Shown here: positions 8,325-17,703 of the stretch, one piece after another
How the letters are laid out: each line of letters starts with the position of its first letter
Numbering within the stretch: position 1 is the stretch's first letter
DNA from: Bacillus pinisoli
GTDB taxonomy: Bacteria > Bacillota > Bacilli > Bacillales > SA4
Reading direction: 5' to 3'
Length of the DNA stretch: 64,000 bases
Assembly (NCBI RefSeq): GCF_023036475.1
Contig: NZ_JAJQKI010000003.1
Location: forward strand, 248,001-312,000
Program-made: the position numbers and the translations under genes
Notes under the pieces: generated by a model
What the model saw: only the letters and a program-made list of their open reading frames with translations
What the model was told of the DNA's origin: nothing
The model's database searches: none

Positions 8325-9149
8325 CTATTTTTGACACTTTGGACAAATATGTGTCCCCCTACCTCCAACAACATATTTTTCTATAGGAGTATCACATTTC
8401 TTACAAAGTTCACCTTTTCGTCCATAAACATAAAGCTCAAGCTGAAACATACCAATTTCCCCTTGCGTATTTACATAGGAGCGAATGGTACTTCCCCCCT
8501 TGTCCACTGCTTCCTGCAATGTATCCACAATCTCTTTATGCAACTTAGTGACTTCTCTTGAAGTTAGTGAACTGGCCGTTCGTTCAGGATGAATTCCTGC
8601 CCGAAATAAGGCTTCATCTACATATATGTTACCTAGACCAACCACTAATTCTTGATCTAATAAGGCTACCTTTATTTTTCGATTTGTTTTTTGGAGGCGT
8701 TCCTTTAAAAACTTCACAGTAAAGTCAGGTGAGAATGGTTCAGGGCCAAGCTTAGCTAATGGTTCCTTTTGTAATTCATCGCCGGCCTTGAATAAGTGCA
8801 TAGTTCCAAATTTCCTGACATCCTTATACCTGAGCTGTGTTCCATCTGTGAACGTAAACAAAACATGAGTATGTTGATCATATGGCTCATTGATCTCATA
8901 AAGCCCATATCGACCTTCCATTCTTAAATGAGAAACAAGGACATAGTCATCTAGTAAAAACTTTATAAATTTACCTCTTCTCCCTACATCATGAATGGTC
9001 TGTCCGATTAAGGCATCTGTAAACTGTTCTACTTGTTCAGGATGCTTTACCATTTTTGGCCAGAAGACATGTACTTCCTTGAAGGTCTTCCCTTGAACAA
9101 GCTTTAATAATGTTCGCCTTACTGTCTCCACCTCTGGTAATTCAGGCAT
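8325..9149 (-). CDS. mutM: Formamidopyrimidine-DNA glycosylase
   Basis: A 274-residue base-excision repair enzyme that removes 8-oxoguanine and formamidopyrimidines and cuts at the abasic site. It starts MPELPEVET, where Pro2 is the catalytic imino nucleophile and Glu3 assists. The helix-two-turn-helix contains GLGNIYVDEALF, and the C-terminal zinc finger has two CxxC pairs (CKKC, CPKC). It follows polA by 17 bases, so repair polymerase and glycosylase are likely co-transcribed. The 194-base gap downstream holds only a short GTCAGTG duplication. Confidence 0.97.
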   Translation of the reverse strand: MPELPEVETVRRTLLKLVQGKTFKEVHVFWPKMVKHPEQVEQFTDALIGQTIHDVGRRGKFIKFLLDDYVLVSHLRMEGRYGLYEINEPYDQHTHVLFTFTDGTQLRYKDVRKFGTMHLFKAGDELQKEPLAKLGPEPFSPDFTVKFLKERLQKTNRKIKVALLDQELVVGLGNIYVDEALFRAGIHPERTASSLTSREVTKLHKEIVDTLQEAVDKGGSTIRSYVNTQGEIGMFQLELYVYGRKGELCKKCDTPIEKYVVGGRGTHICPKCQK

Positions 9150-9166
9150 CTCGTCACTTCCTTATT

Positions 9167-11797
9167 CTATTTTGCGTCATACCAGGTCGGTCCATATGCA
9201 TAATCAACTTTTAAAGGTACTTTTAGTTCTAAGGCATGCTCCATCACTCTTGGAACTAATTCTTTTAATTTCTCAATTTCTTCTTCAGGTGCCTCTACAA
9301 TCAATTCATCATGTACCTGAAGGAGAAGTCTTGCTTGGAGCCCTTCTTCTTTTAGTGCATCTGCTAGATCAATCATAGCTTTTTTTATGATGTCTGCTGC
9401 ACTTCCCTGAATCGGTGTATTCATCGCTGTTCGTTCCGCAAAACTACGTAAATTAAAGTTCCTGCTTGTTATATCAGGAATATAGCGTCTTCTTTGCATT
9501 AATGTACTAACAAAGCCGTTTTGTTTTGCTTCGTGCACGATGTCGCTCATATATTCCTGAACCCCTGGGAAACTTTCTAAATATTTCTCAATGAACGCTC
9601 CCGCTTCTTTTCGGGTAATACCAAGACCTTGTGATAACCCATAATCACTAATTCCATAGACAATTCCAAAGTTAACAGCCTTTGCCTGTCTTCTCATGTC
9701 AGAGGTGACTTCACCGGCCTCTACGTTAAACACATCCATAGCTGTCTTCGTATGAATATCCATATCATTTTGGAAAGCATCAATAAGCTTCTCATCACCT
9801 GCAATATGAGCTAGAACACGCAACTCAATTTGTGAGTAATCCGCAGCGAACACGATCCATCCCTCTTCAGAAGGGACAAAAGCCTGCCTTATTTTTCGCC
9901 CTTCTTCTAAACGAATAGGTATATTCTGTAGATTAGGGTCTGTTGAACTCAGTCTACCTGTTTGAGTAAGAGCCTGATTAAATCTTGTATGAACCTTTTT
10001 CGTTTCCTTATTAATTACTTTTAAAAGACCTTCTAAATAAGTAGAATTTAATTTACCAAGCTGGCGATAAGTTAAGATTGCTGGAATAATGGCATGTTCG
10101 CTTTCTAGTTTCTCTAGGACATCTGCTGAAGTCGAATAGCCAGTCTTAGTTTTCTTAATAGCTGGTAAATTTAACTTTTCAAATAAGATAACACCAAGCT
10201 GTTTAGGTGAGTTAATGTTAAAGGATTCTCCAGCTAATTCATAAATTTCTTTTTCTAGCTCTTCTAATCGCTTAGAAAGTTCCTGCTGCATATCCTTCAG
10301 TCTTTGCTCATCGACTTTTACACCTGTATATTCCATCTCAGCTAAAATAAAAGCTAACGGAAGCTCAAGCTCTTGGTATAACTCTAATTGCTGATTTTGC
10401 TGTAATTCTTTCTCAAATTGTTCGCGAAGATTATGTAAGGCTTCAGCTTTTCTAATTAGATGTTCACTTAATCGTTCATCGGAAGGGACACTTCTTTTCG
10501 CACCTTTTCCGTAAACAGCCTCATCTGTTTGGACATCGTAATAGCCCTTATTTCTTGCAATCGTAGCTAAATCATCTGTTGCTTCAGATGAATTTAATAT
10601 ATATGAAGCAATTAGTAAATCAAACTCAATTCCTTTTAACTCAACATCTTTACACTTAAGGGCAACCATTGCTTTTTTTGCATCATAAACTGTTTTCTTC
10701 GCAGATTCGTCTTTTGCCCACTCTTTGAATTCAGAAGAAGAAAGCGCAACCTCAGTTGGTACAAAATAACGACCGTTTTCATTCACAATCGCAATTCCTT
10801 GAATATCCGCCTGATGATAATGATCGTCCATCACTTCTACTAGTAGCGTAGCTTCTGTAGTTAACATTTCTTTATGTATTTGGTCCACTGTTTCGTAGGA
10901 TAAGTCCTTCATTTCTACAACTTCATCTACTTGGGATATATTCATTTTGTCTAATAATGACTGGAATTTCAGCTCTTTAAATAAGGAAACGACCGCCTGT
11001 TCATCGAAACCTTCATAATGAATGTCTTCAATACTTACTTCAATAGGTGCCTCACGGTAAATGGTTGCTAACTCTTTACTCATAAAAGCACTTTCTTTAT
11101 TTTCTTCCAGTTTTTCTTTTAACTTTTTCCCACTAACTTCATCGAGGTGTTCATATAGATTTTCAATCGTATTGAACTCCTTCAGTAATTTAATCGCCGT
11201 TTTCTCGCCTACTCCAGGCACTCCAGGAATATTATCGGAAGTATCACCCATTAGACCTTTCATATCAATTACTTGATCGGATGAGATACCTAACTTTTCA
11301 TGTAAGAAGGCGGGAGTATAAGAATCTACTTCAGTAATACCTTTACGAGTAATATCCACAGTCGTCTTATCAGAAACTAGTTGAAGTAAATCCTTGTCTC
11401 CTGTAATTACCTTGATTTTTGCATCATTCGTTTCAGCCAGCTTTGATAGAGTTCCAATAATATCATCCGCCTCATAGTTGACAAGCTCATAACGTTTAAT
11501 TTTATAGGCATCCAAAAGCTCGCGAATAAATGGCATCTGTTCTGAAAGTTCGGGTGGAGTTTTCTGTCTTCCCCCTTTATACTCCTGAAAAGTAGAATGC
11601 CTAAAGGTCGTCTTACCTGCGTCAAATGCAACAAGAATATGACTTGGTTTTTCTTCCTCAAGGATCCTCATTAAGATCATCGTAAAACCATATACAGCGT
11701 TTGTATGGATTCCCTTATCATTGCTTAATAATGGTAAGGCAAAGAATGCACGGTAAGCTAAACTATTTCCATCTATCAAAACAATCTTTTCACTCAT
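9167..11797 (-). CDS. polA: DNA polymerase I
   Basis: An 876-residue repair polymerase. It has an N-terminal 5'-3' exonuclease (residues 1 to about 290; VLIDGNSLAYRAFF, VAFDAGKTTFRH, TGDKDLLQL), a central 3'-5' exonuclease fold (about 300-470) and a C-terminal family A polymerase (VFAADYSQIELR, the RRQAKAVNFGIVYG helix and VHDELIVEAP). The central domain reads LLVEVMDDH where proofreading enzymes have the acidic DxE pair, so proofreading is probably lost, as in B. subtilis and Geobacillus. The start is ATG seven bases after AAGGAGG. Confidence 0.97.
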   Translation of the reverse strand: MSEKIVLIDGNSLAYRAFFALPLLSNDKGIHTNAVYGFTMILMRILEEEKPSHILVAFDAGKTTFRHSTFQEYKGGRQKTPPELSEQMPFIRELLDAYKIKRYELVNYEADDIIGTLSKLAETNDAKIKVITGDKDLLQLVSDKTTVDITRKGITEVDSYTPAFLHEKLGISSDQVIDMKGLMGDTSDNIPGVPGVGEKTAIKLLKEFNTIENLYEHLDEVSGKKLKEKLEENKESAFMSKELATIYREAPIEVSIEDIHYEGFDEQAVVSLFKELKFQSLLDKMNISQVDEVVEMKDLSYETVDQIHKEMLTTEATLLVEVMDDHYHQADIQGIAIVNENGRYFVPTEVALSSSEFKEWAKDESAKKTVYDAKKAMVALKCKDVELKGIEFDLLIASYILNSSEATDDLATIARNKGYYDVQTDEAVYGKGAKRSVPSDERLSEHLIRKAEALHNLREQFEKELQQNQQLELYQELELPLAFILAEMEYTGVKVDEQRLKDMQQELSKRLEELEKEIYELAGESFNINSPKQLGVILFEKLNLPAIKKTKTGYSTSADVLEKLESEHAIIPAILTYRQLGKLNSTYLEGLLKVINKETKKVHTRFNQALTQTGRLSSTDPNLQNIPIRLEEGRKIRQAFVPSEEGWIVFAADYSQIELRVLAHIAGDEKLIDAFQNDMDIHTKTAMDVFNVEAGEVTSDMRRQAKAVNFGIVYGISDYGLSQGLGITRKEAGAFIEKYLESFPGVQEYMSDIVHEAKQNGFVSTLMQRRRYIPDITSRNFNLRSFAERTAMNTPIQGSAADIIKKAMIDLADALKEEGLQARLLLQVHDELIVEAPEEEIEKLKELVPRVMEHALELKVPLKVDYAYGPTWYDAK

Positions 11798-11923
11798 CAA
11801 ATTTCCTCCTTCTAACCTATTGTAATCATCCCATTTATTATCTACTAACGTTTCATAGTTTTATTTTATCATGAGTTGAAAACGAAAGGAAAATTGCCTA
11901 CTTATATTGTTAGAAAGCATTGC

Positions 11924-11958
11924 AAAAAAAATAGGCAAGAGCATCAACGCTCTTGCCT
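11924..11958 (-). terminator. Terminator after phoR
   Basis: AGGCAAGAGC / GCTCTTGCCT stem with a T run, about 100 bases past the phoR stop. Confidence 0.85.
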
Positions 11959-12057
11959 TTCCACAAATCTGGATGAAGGGGTCTTCTACCTAATAATAGA
12001 AGACATATGTTAAGAGAGAATATACGTATTGTTAAGCAATTGTAAATTTTTCTCTAT

Positions 12058-13809
12058 TTACGATTTTCTATTAAATTTCACTGTAAAAGTAGACCCTTCC
12101 CCCTGCTTACTCGTGACTAGAATAGAACCGTGATGAGCCTCTACTAAGTGCTTCACGATGGCAAGACCAAGTCCTGTTCCTCCGGAATTACGGGTCCTAG
12201 CTTTATCTACACGGTAAAAACGTTCAAAGATTCGAGGCAATTCATCCTCTGAAATCCCAACGCCCGTATCTGAAACCAGTATAGAAATCTCGTTCTCTCT
12301 TTCTTCGATGGTGATGCTTACCTTACCATGGGTCGTATAAGCAATCGCATTATTAATTAAATTAATAAAAACTTGTTTAACTCGGTATAAGTCTCCCTTT
12401 ATATAGACAGGATGCTTTACATCAAACTCGAGATTAATCCCTTTGTCGACAGCTTTGGCTGTTAGCATCACAATGACTTCCTCAAGGACTTCCGTAACGT
12501 TTACCTGCTGCCAATTAATAGAGAAACCAGCTTGCTCCATTTTCGATAAATCTAAGAGATCTTGAATTAAACTTTGCAGTCGATCACTTTCCTTTAGAAT
12601 AATGCTTAGGAAATTCTCTAAAATCTGCTCATCCTTCATGGCACCATCCAGTAGAGTTTCCGAGAATCCCTTTATTGAAGTAATCGGCGTTTTAAGTTCA
12701 TGCGAAACATTTACGACGAAATCTTTACGTACTTGCTCTAGCTTTTTTATTTCAGAGATATCATGGAAAACAAGAACAATTCCTTTCCATTCATCGTTCA
12801 TCCCAATGATAGGAGCACCATAGACTTCAAAATGTTTCTTTTCTTTCTCCAATGATAGTAGCATTTGCCTTCGTACTTTCACTTCAGTCATAAAGATTTC
12901 TTCTACTAATGAAATGATTTCTTTATGCTTAATGGCCTCGTAATAAAGGCTATATAAAAAATCGACCGGATTTACTTGAAATATCTCTTTATAGGAGCGA
13001 TTAATTAGGTTGATATACCCTCTTCCATCAATAAGAATTAAACCACTACCCATATTCTCGATTAGTGTCGTTAATCGATCCTGCTGCATTTCTTGAGCTT
13101 GAACCATATCCTGCAGATTTCGTGCGAGCACATTTATAGACTGACTTAACATTCCTGTTTCATCCAAGTTTTCTTCAAATGTTCTCGCTTTATAATTCCC
13201 TTTGGCTAGTTCTATCGCCACTTTTGTAGCAGCTTCAATTGGACGTATATAGTGTTTCGTTATGCGAATGCCAATTATATAGATGACGATAAAAGCCAAG
13301 CCAAGACTACTTACTAGTAAGCCCCAAATCTGCTGATTGGTCTTTTTTAAAGAGTCAACAGGAACACTCAGTATTAAATAGCCTTCTTCTAAGTTTTGAT
13401 CTTGAATCGGAACTACATAATAAAGTTGTTCTTTTTCCTCATCGATTATATGAAAGGCTTTATTGTTATTGTCCTTTATGATGGATTTATAATTCTTCTT
13501 TATTTGTTCTGAGATTAATGATGGAGAAGTTTTAGAGTCAGATAAAATATCTCTATTTGTATCCAATATAGTAATACGGGCATCTAGAGCCTCTCCGATC
13601 TTCTTGATCTGATCCTGTGAAGACTTACTTTTAATCCCGTTTTCTTCAAAAAGCATCGTCACTAACGTGGCTTCTTTCTCTAGCCTTTGTATAAACGTAT
13701 TGGTATAAAAGCTTTTAAAAATTTGCCCAAGGATAATTCCTAATCCGAGCAGGACTATCAGAATAAGGCTGATAAACCCAAAGATTAATCTTGAACGGAA
13801 TTTATTCAT
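12058..13809 (-). CDS. phoR: Phosphate-responsive sensor histidine kinase PhoR
   Basis: A 583-residue membrane kinase. It has a membrane segment at about residues 7-27, an extracytoplasmic sensor to about 155, a second membrane segment (LVSSLGLAFIVIYIIGI), HAMP, a PAS domain (about 240-345), HisKA with VNVSHELKTPITSIKGF and HATPase with N, G1 and G2 boxes (NLINNAI, DTGVGI, GGTGLGLAI). The start is the ATG of MNKFRSRL, overlapping the last eight bases of phoP, which points to translational coupling. The pair senses phosphate limitation in Bacillus. Confidence 0.93.
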   Translation of the reverse strand: MNKFRSRLIFGFISLILIVLLGLGIILGQIFKSFYTNTFIQRLEKEATLVTMLFEENGIKSKSSQDQIKKIGEALDARITILDTNRDILSDSKTSPSLISEQIKKNYKSIIKDNNNKAFHIIDEEKEQLYYVVPIQDQNLEEGYLILSVPVDSLKKTNQQIWGLLVSSLGLAFIVIYIIGIRITKHYIRPIEAATKVAIELAKGNYKARTFEENLDETGMLSQSINVLARNLQDMVQAQEMQQDRLTTLIENMGSGLILIDGRGYINLINRSYKEIFQVNPVDFLYSLYYEAIKHKEIISLVEEIFMTEVKVRRQMLLSLEKEKKHFEVYGAPIIGMNDEWKGIVLVFHDISEIKKLEQVRKDFVVNVSHELKTPITSIKGFSETLLDGAMKDEQILENFLSIILKESDRLQSLIQDLLDLSKMEQAGFSINWQQVNVTEVLEEVIVMLTAKAVDKGINLEFDVKHPVYIKGDLYRVKQVFINLINNAIAYTTHGKVSITIEERENEISILVSDTGVGISEDELPRIFERFYRVDKARTRNSGGTGLGLAIVKHLVEAHHGSILVTSKQGEGSTFTVKFNRKS

Positions 13810-14521
13810 CCCGTTTAGGCTCCTCAAGCTTATAACCTAGTCCCCTAATTGTTTTTATGTAAATTGGCTTTTTCGTATCAACCTCAATCTTCTCTCGCAA
13901 ATGACTAATATGAACGTCTACAATTCGAGTATCCCCTGCAAAGTCATAATTCCAAACAGCACTCAATAATTGATCCCTAGTTAAAACTCGACCTTTATGG
14001 CGTGCTAGATAAACGAGTAACTCAAATTCTTTTGGTGTTAGCTCTAATTGAGTATCTCGAAAATACGCTTCGTATCGCTCAGGAAAGACAGTCAATTCTG
14101 CTACTACCATCTTATCTCCAACTTCTCGCTCGACTGCCTCCGATTCCTGCAAGGTTTGAGTCCTTCTCAAAATAGCCTTAACCCTCGCAACTACCTCTCT
14201 AGGACTGAACGGCTTAGTCATATAGTCATCTGCTCCAAGTTCAAGACCCAATACTTTATCAAATTCGTCATCCTTAGCTGTTAGCATTAAAATAGGCGTC
14301 ATCATCCGTTCTTGACGAAGTTGTTTACACACTTCAATTCCGTCCATTTTAGGAAGCATTAAATCAAGCACCATAATATCTGGTTGCTCTTCCTTCGCCA
14401 AGTTCATTCCTGCTTCTCCGTCAGCGGCTGTAATAACGTCAAAACCGGCCTGTTGTAAATTGTATTGCAGTAATGTAACAATTGATTGTTCATCATCCAC
14501 TACAAGTACCTTTTTGTTCAT
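13802..14521 (-). CDS. phoP: Phosphate response regulator PhoP
   Basis: A 239-residue OmpR-family regulator. The receiver domain has the acidic pair DDE near residue 9, phospho-acceptor Asp in VLDLMLPKMDG (about 53) and Lys in YMTKPFSP (about 102). The DNA-binding winged helix ends in VDVHISHLREKIE and KTIRGLGYKLE. It starts at ATG; a GTG one codon earlier is also possible. It precedes and overlaps phoR. In B. subtilis phoP follows mdh closely; here three other genes intervene. Confidence 0.95.
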   Translation of the reverse strand: MNKKVLVVDDEQSIVTLLQYNLQQAGFDVITAADGEAGMNLAKEEQPDIMVLDLMLPKMDGIEVCKQLRQERMMTPILMLTAKDDEFDKVLGLELGADDYMTKPFSPREVVARVKAILRRTQTLQESEAVEREVGDKMVVAELTVFPERYEAYFRDTQLELTPKEFELLVYLARHKGRVLTRDQLLSAVWNYDFAGDTRIVDVHISHLREKIEVDTKKPIYIKTIRGLGYKLEEPKRDE

Positions 14522-14650
14522 CACTCACACAACCCTTATCCTTTATTCCCCTTCAACCACGTCTCTATATCTACTCTCATCTTACTATGAAAATGTTAGG
14601 ACAAAAAGCTTTTTGTCTTTTCTATGCATGAAATTCTACTTCTTAATTAA

Positions 14651-15109
14651 CTACTTAATCTTCGCTACACCCATGGCATAATGCCCCCATAATATCTCTT
14701 CTACAAGTTCAGACATTGAATTGGGGCAATCAATAATAAGGATGACCTCGGAGTGCTTCCCTTTTAATACTCGCTTCTTCTTCTTATAGACCACTTCGAT
14801 ATATAGCCGGATGGCTAATCCTAGCATAAACCCTACAAACGCTCCAATTAGCCCCCAATATATAGGTCCCCACGCAAGTTCAAAACCTATACTCGCTCCA
14901 ATCACCGAAAATGCTGTACCTAGCGCCATCCCTATATCAACAACCGACACCCCATCTGCACTACTAATCGTATCAAAAAATCTTCTATCTTCCTGACGAT
15001 TGTCAAGTGGAACCGCAAAAATAGATTCTTGTTGTACTCCATGTTTCTCTAGTGTTTTAATTGCTAATTCGAGGTTAATTGTATTTTCAAAAGTTGAGAA
15101 TATTTGCAT
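14651..15109 (-). CDS. Unrecognised membrane protein with glycine-zipper-like segments
   Basis: A 152-residue protein. An N-terminal soluble part (about 1-55) resembles a small alpha/beta domain (FENTINLELAIKTLEKHGVQQESI). Two adjacent membrane segments at about 58-100 are rich in Gly and small residues (GMALGTAFSVIGASIG, WGLIGAFVGFMLG), and a basic stretch KKKKR is followed by a second soluble part. I cannot name a family. It starts four bases after the next gene upstream and is surely co-transcribed with it. Confidence 0.75.
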   Translation of the reverse strand: MQIFSTFENTINLELAIKTLEKHGVQQESIFAVPLDNRQEDRRFFDTISSADGVSVVDIGMALGTAFSVIGASIGFELAWGPIYWGLIGAFVGFMLGLAIRLYIEVVYKKKKRVLKGKHSEVILIIDCPNSMSELVEEILWGHYAMGVAKIK

Positions 15110-15113
15110 AGAA

Positions 15114-15902
15114 TCACTTCACTTTTTGTCCCCTTCTAATTTGAAATCGGGAAGATTGGTAATTTTCTGTTAAGTATTTCCGTTGTTCTTTATCATACAG
15201 TTTATTATTTTCAACACTATTTATATAGGCATCATAGGCTGAAAACCCGTATACCGAGGGGAAAAATAATAACCATTTCATTTCCAAGACTTCAGTTGAT
15301 TCTTTTATCTTACCTAAAAATAATAAAGAAATAGCTTCAAGACCATGTGAATAGTAAAAAAAGACAACCAACCATACAACAACAAAAAACGCAGAGATAA
15401 TTCTATGAATATATAGTTGCCCAAGACCTGGTGTGAACATAGACCACATTACAGCCATTGCTGGCTCACGCCTGTCTAGATAATTAATCTCCATCGCACC
15501 TATACTAAATGAATTAAATTTATGATTCTCTCGTTCAGCTAGAATACAAACCTTATTCAAATCAACAGTCGTCCTGTAACTATCCCAAATTGCAAACAGA
15601 TAGACAGGGATATAAATCAATAACCATCTTGTATCCAAAACTTCTTTAGCTAAATCAATTTTCCCTTGAAACGAATAGACCATGGCTGTGTTAATATTTG
15701 CATTGATATTAACTACCACTTCCCAAATAAACAGAACAAAGCCTCGTATGTATTTTGAAAGCAGGAGATGACCAAAGCCTGGAAACGCAGCACTCCACCA
15801 GCCAATGATATAAGGATTCCTCAAATGAATTTGTGTGGTCCCTAGAATACTAACATGTGCTCGGTATCTTCTTGCGGTGTTGTCACTTGTATAATTGTCC
15901 AT
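15114..15902 (-). CDS. Unrecognised membrane protein made of two tandem repeats
   Basis: A 262-residue protein with an internal duplication. About residues 28-115 and 147-235 share the pattern P...WWSAAFPGFGHL / MWSMFTPGLGQLYI, then two or three hydrophobic helices, GKI(D/K), EVL(D/E)xxWLL, (I/F)PVYLFAIWDSY / FPSVYGFSAYDAY and NK. The PGFGHL/PGLGQLY motif recalls TM2-like membrane proteins, but I would not assign the family firmly. The N-terminus is polar and the C-terminus basic (RRGQKVK). ATG follows AGGTGAG. It is paired with the 152-residue membrane protein downstream. Confidence 0.75.
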   Translation of the reverse strand: MDNYTSDNTARRYRAHVSILGTTQIHLRNPYIIGWWSAAFPGFGHLLLSKYIRGFVLFIWEVVVNINANINTAMVYSFQGKIDLAKEVLDTRWLLIYIPVYLFAIWDSYRTTVDLNKVCILAERENHKFNSFSIGAMEINYLDRREPAMAVMWSMFTPGLGQLYIHRIISAFFVVVWLVVFFYYSHGLEAISLLFLGKIKESTEVLEMKWLLFFPSVYGFSAYDAYINSVENNKLYDKEQRKYLTENYQSSRFQIRRGQKVK

Positions 15903-16034
15903 ATGGAGCTCACCTAAAAGTTATCATATTTTCACTTATTCTTCTCTTTGTTTATCGTTACTATTCTCTTTAGAAAGTACAATATTTACGGTGGTTATGT
16001 TTCAAATTCAAGTTGGCTATTCTCATAGAAATCA

Positions 16035-16064
16035 GAAAAGACCTAGCACTAGGCTAAGTCTTTT
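16035..16064 (-). terminator. Terminator after the MaoC-like gene
   Basis: AAAAGACTTAG / CTAGGTCTTTT stem on the minus strand, 65 bases beyond the stop codon; it separates this gene from the membrane protein pair downstream. Confidence 0.6.
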
Positions 16065-16129
16065 CCAGGTAGAGTCTGTATATACGATCATTTTGTTTTA
16101 AGAGAGCCATTTATAAGATGTTGGTCTAT

Positions 16130-16606
16130 TTAAAAATTCTCTAGAGCAGATCCTGTAAACGTTTCTACTAGATATGGTGGAGCGATTTTTAGCTTTCCAT
16201 TTAGGACGACATCTTGCTCTTCATCAACAGCCTCTATATACATTTCAACTTCATTATGCTTGACATCTATGGCAGTAATCTCAAATAAGAATTTTATAGT
16301 TGCGTAGTGGTAGACTGGTTTAATAAATTTTATCTGTTGTTCATTAATGGTACTACCCGGCCCTGGTAAATACTTAGATACTGCCGCAGTGATAATACCA
16401 GTGAGCATAATACTCGGTACAATAGGTTTCTTAAATGGTGTTTGTGATGCATAATCATGTTGTATAAAAAGAGGATTAGAATCATTTGTTAACCCCAAGT
16501 ATAGTAATAAATCTTTATCCTCTATCTTCTCAGTAAGTGTTAATTTCTCACCAACACTCATTTCCCCTATTTTCCGACCTGGCTTTCTTTTCTTTCCTAA
16601 TAACAT
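16130..16606 (-). CDS. MaoC-like hotdog-fold dehydratase/hydratase
   Basis: A 158-residue protein with a single hotdog domain. The segment NDSNPLFIQHDYASQTPFKKPIVPSIM (about 42-68) carries the Asp/Asn-x-His arrangement of the (R)-specific enoyl-CoA hydratase motif, which suggests that it hydrates or dehydrates acyl thioesters. The substrate is not known. ATG follows GGAGGGG. It lies between mdh and the membrane protein pair, with terminators on both sides, so it is probably monocistronic. Confidence 0.75.
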   Translation of the reverse strand: MLLGKKRKPGRKIGEMSVGEKLTLTEKIEDKDLLLYLGLTNDSNPLFIQHDYASQTPFKKPIVPSIMLTGIITAAVSKYLPGPGSTINEQQIKFIKPVYHYATIKFLFEITAIDVKHNEVEMYIEAVDEEQDVVLNGKLKIAPPYLVETFTGSALENF

Positions 16607-16670
16607 AACATCCCCTCCTACCTTTATCGCTAATACTATAATTATGAAACCGTTTACATGATAAATGAAG

Positions 16671-16695
16671 AAAAAAGGGGGTACAATCCCCTTTT
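16671..16695 (-). terminator. Terminator after mdh
   Basis: AAAAGGGG / CCCCTTTT-type stem ending in six T, immediately after the mdh stop. Confidence 0.85.
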
Positions 16696-17634
16696 TTAAG
16701 GTAATACTGCCATTACACTCTTTACAGAAGCGGCAGATTTTGCAAGAGCTTGCTTTTCTTCTTCTAGTAAATCTAGCTCAATGACTTTTTCTAATCCGTC
16801 ACCACCAATAATAGTTGGGACACCCAAGTATAAGTCACTAAATCCGTACTCACCTTCTAAATAAGCAATGGTTGGTAGAACACGCTTTTGATCTTTTAGT
16901 ATGGCTTCAATCATCTCTACTAAAGAAGCAGCAGGTGCGTAATAGGCACTACCATTTCCTAATAGGTTGACAATTTCTCCGCCACCTTTTCGAGTACGTT
17001 CAACTATCTTTTCTAGTCGATCTTTTGGTATTAATGTTTCAAGAGGAATGCCTCCAGCATACGAGTAACGTACAAGTGGTACCATATCATCACCGTGACC
17101 ACCTAATACGAAACCTGTTACATCCTTAACAGAAAGGTTTAATTCTTGCGCTACGAAAGTACGGAAACGAGCCGTATCTAAAACACCTGATTGACCAATC
17201 ACTCGGTTCTTAGGGAAGCCCGACTCTTTGAATACAGTGTATGTCATGGCATCAACTGGGTTAGTTAATACAATGATAATGCTCTCAGATGAGTGTTTTA
17301 CAATTTCTTGAGTAACACTCTTCATGATTTTAGCATTTGTATTAACAAGATCGTCACGACTCATACCTGGCTTACGAGCAATCCCTGCAGTTATCACTAC
17401 GATATCAGAGTTTGCTGTATCAGCATAATCGGAAGTACCAATAATATTTGCATCAAATCCTTGTACTGGGCTTGCTTCAAGCATATCTAATGCTTTCCCT
17501 TTAGTCGGATTTTCAAGGTTAGGAATGTCAACTAAAACCACATCACCAAGCTCTTTTTGAGCTGCCATTAATGCTGTTGTTGCTCCAGTGAAACCTGCGC
17601 CAATTACAGAAATCTTTCTACGCTTGATCGCCAT
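16696..17634 (-). CDS. mdh: Malate dehydrogenase
   Basis: A 312-residue NAD-dependent malate dehydrogenase of the LDH-like type that oxidises malate to oxaloacetate in the TCA cycle. It has the Rossmann motif [15 protein letters not shown]-selecting Asp in VLVDIP (about 35), substrate-loop Arg residues ([16 protein letters not shown]), VLTNPVD and the catalytic His in [14 protein letters not shown] follows GGGAGG. It is the last gene of the citZ-icd-mdh block; a strong hairpin lies between icd and mdh. Confidence 0.97.
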   Translation of the reverse strand: MAIKRRKISVIGAGFTGATTALMAAQKELGDVVLVDIPNLENPTKGKALDMLEASPVQGFDANIIGTSDYADTANSDIVVITAGIARKPGMSRDDLVNTNAKIMKSVTQEIVKHSSESIIIVLTNPVDAMTYTVFKESGFPKNRVIGQSGVLDTARFRTFVAQELNLSVKDVTGFVLGGHGDDMVPLVRYSYAGGIPLETLIPKDRLEKIVERTRKGGGEIVNLLGNGSAYYAPAASLVEMIEAILKDQKRVLPTIAYLEGEYGFSDLYLGVPTIIGGDGLEKVIELDLLEEEKQALAKSAASVKSVMAVLP

Positions 17635-17671
17635 CTTAAAATCCTCCCTTGTGTTCTTTCGTATGAAGAAT

Positions 17672-17694
17672 GCTACCTCTAAGACAGAGGTAGC
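17672..17694 (-). other. Intercistronic hairpin between icd and mdh
   Basis: Perfect nine-base stem GCTACCTCT / AGAGGTAGC, loop of five, not followed by T residues. More likely a processing or stability element than a terminator. Confidence 0.6.
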
Positions 17695-17703
17695 AACTTT
17701 TCA

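Noticed and set aside
9172..9378. Plus-strand open frame opposite polA, and similar frames opposite pyk, dnaE, gapB, accA and pspA
   Set aside because: They lie fully within conserved genes on the other strand and show codon use and composition of antisense frames.
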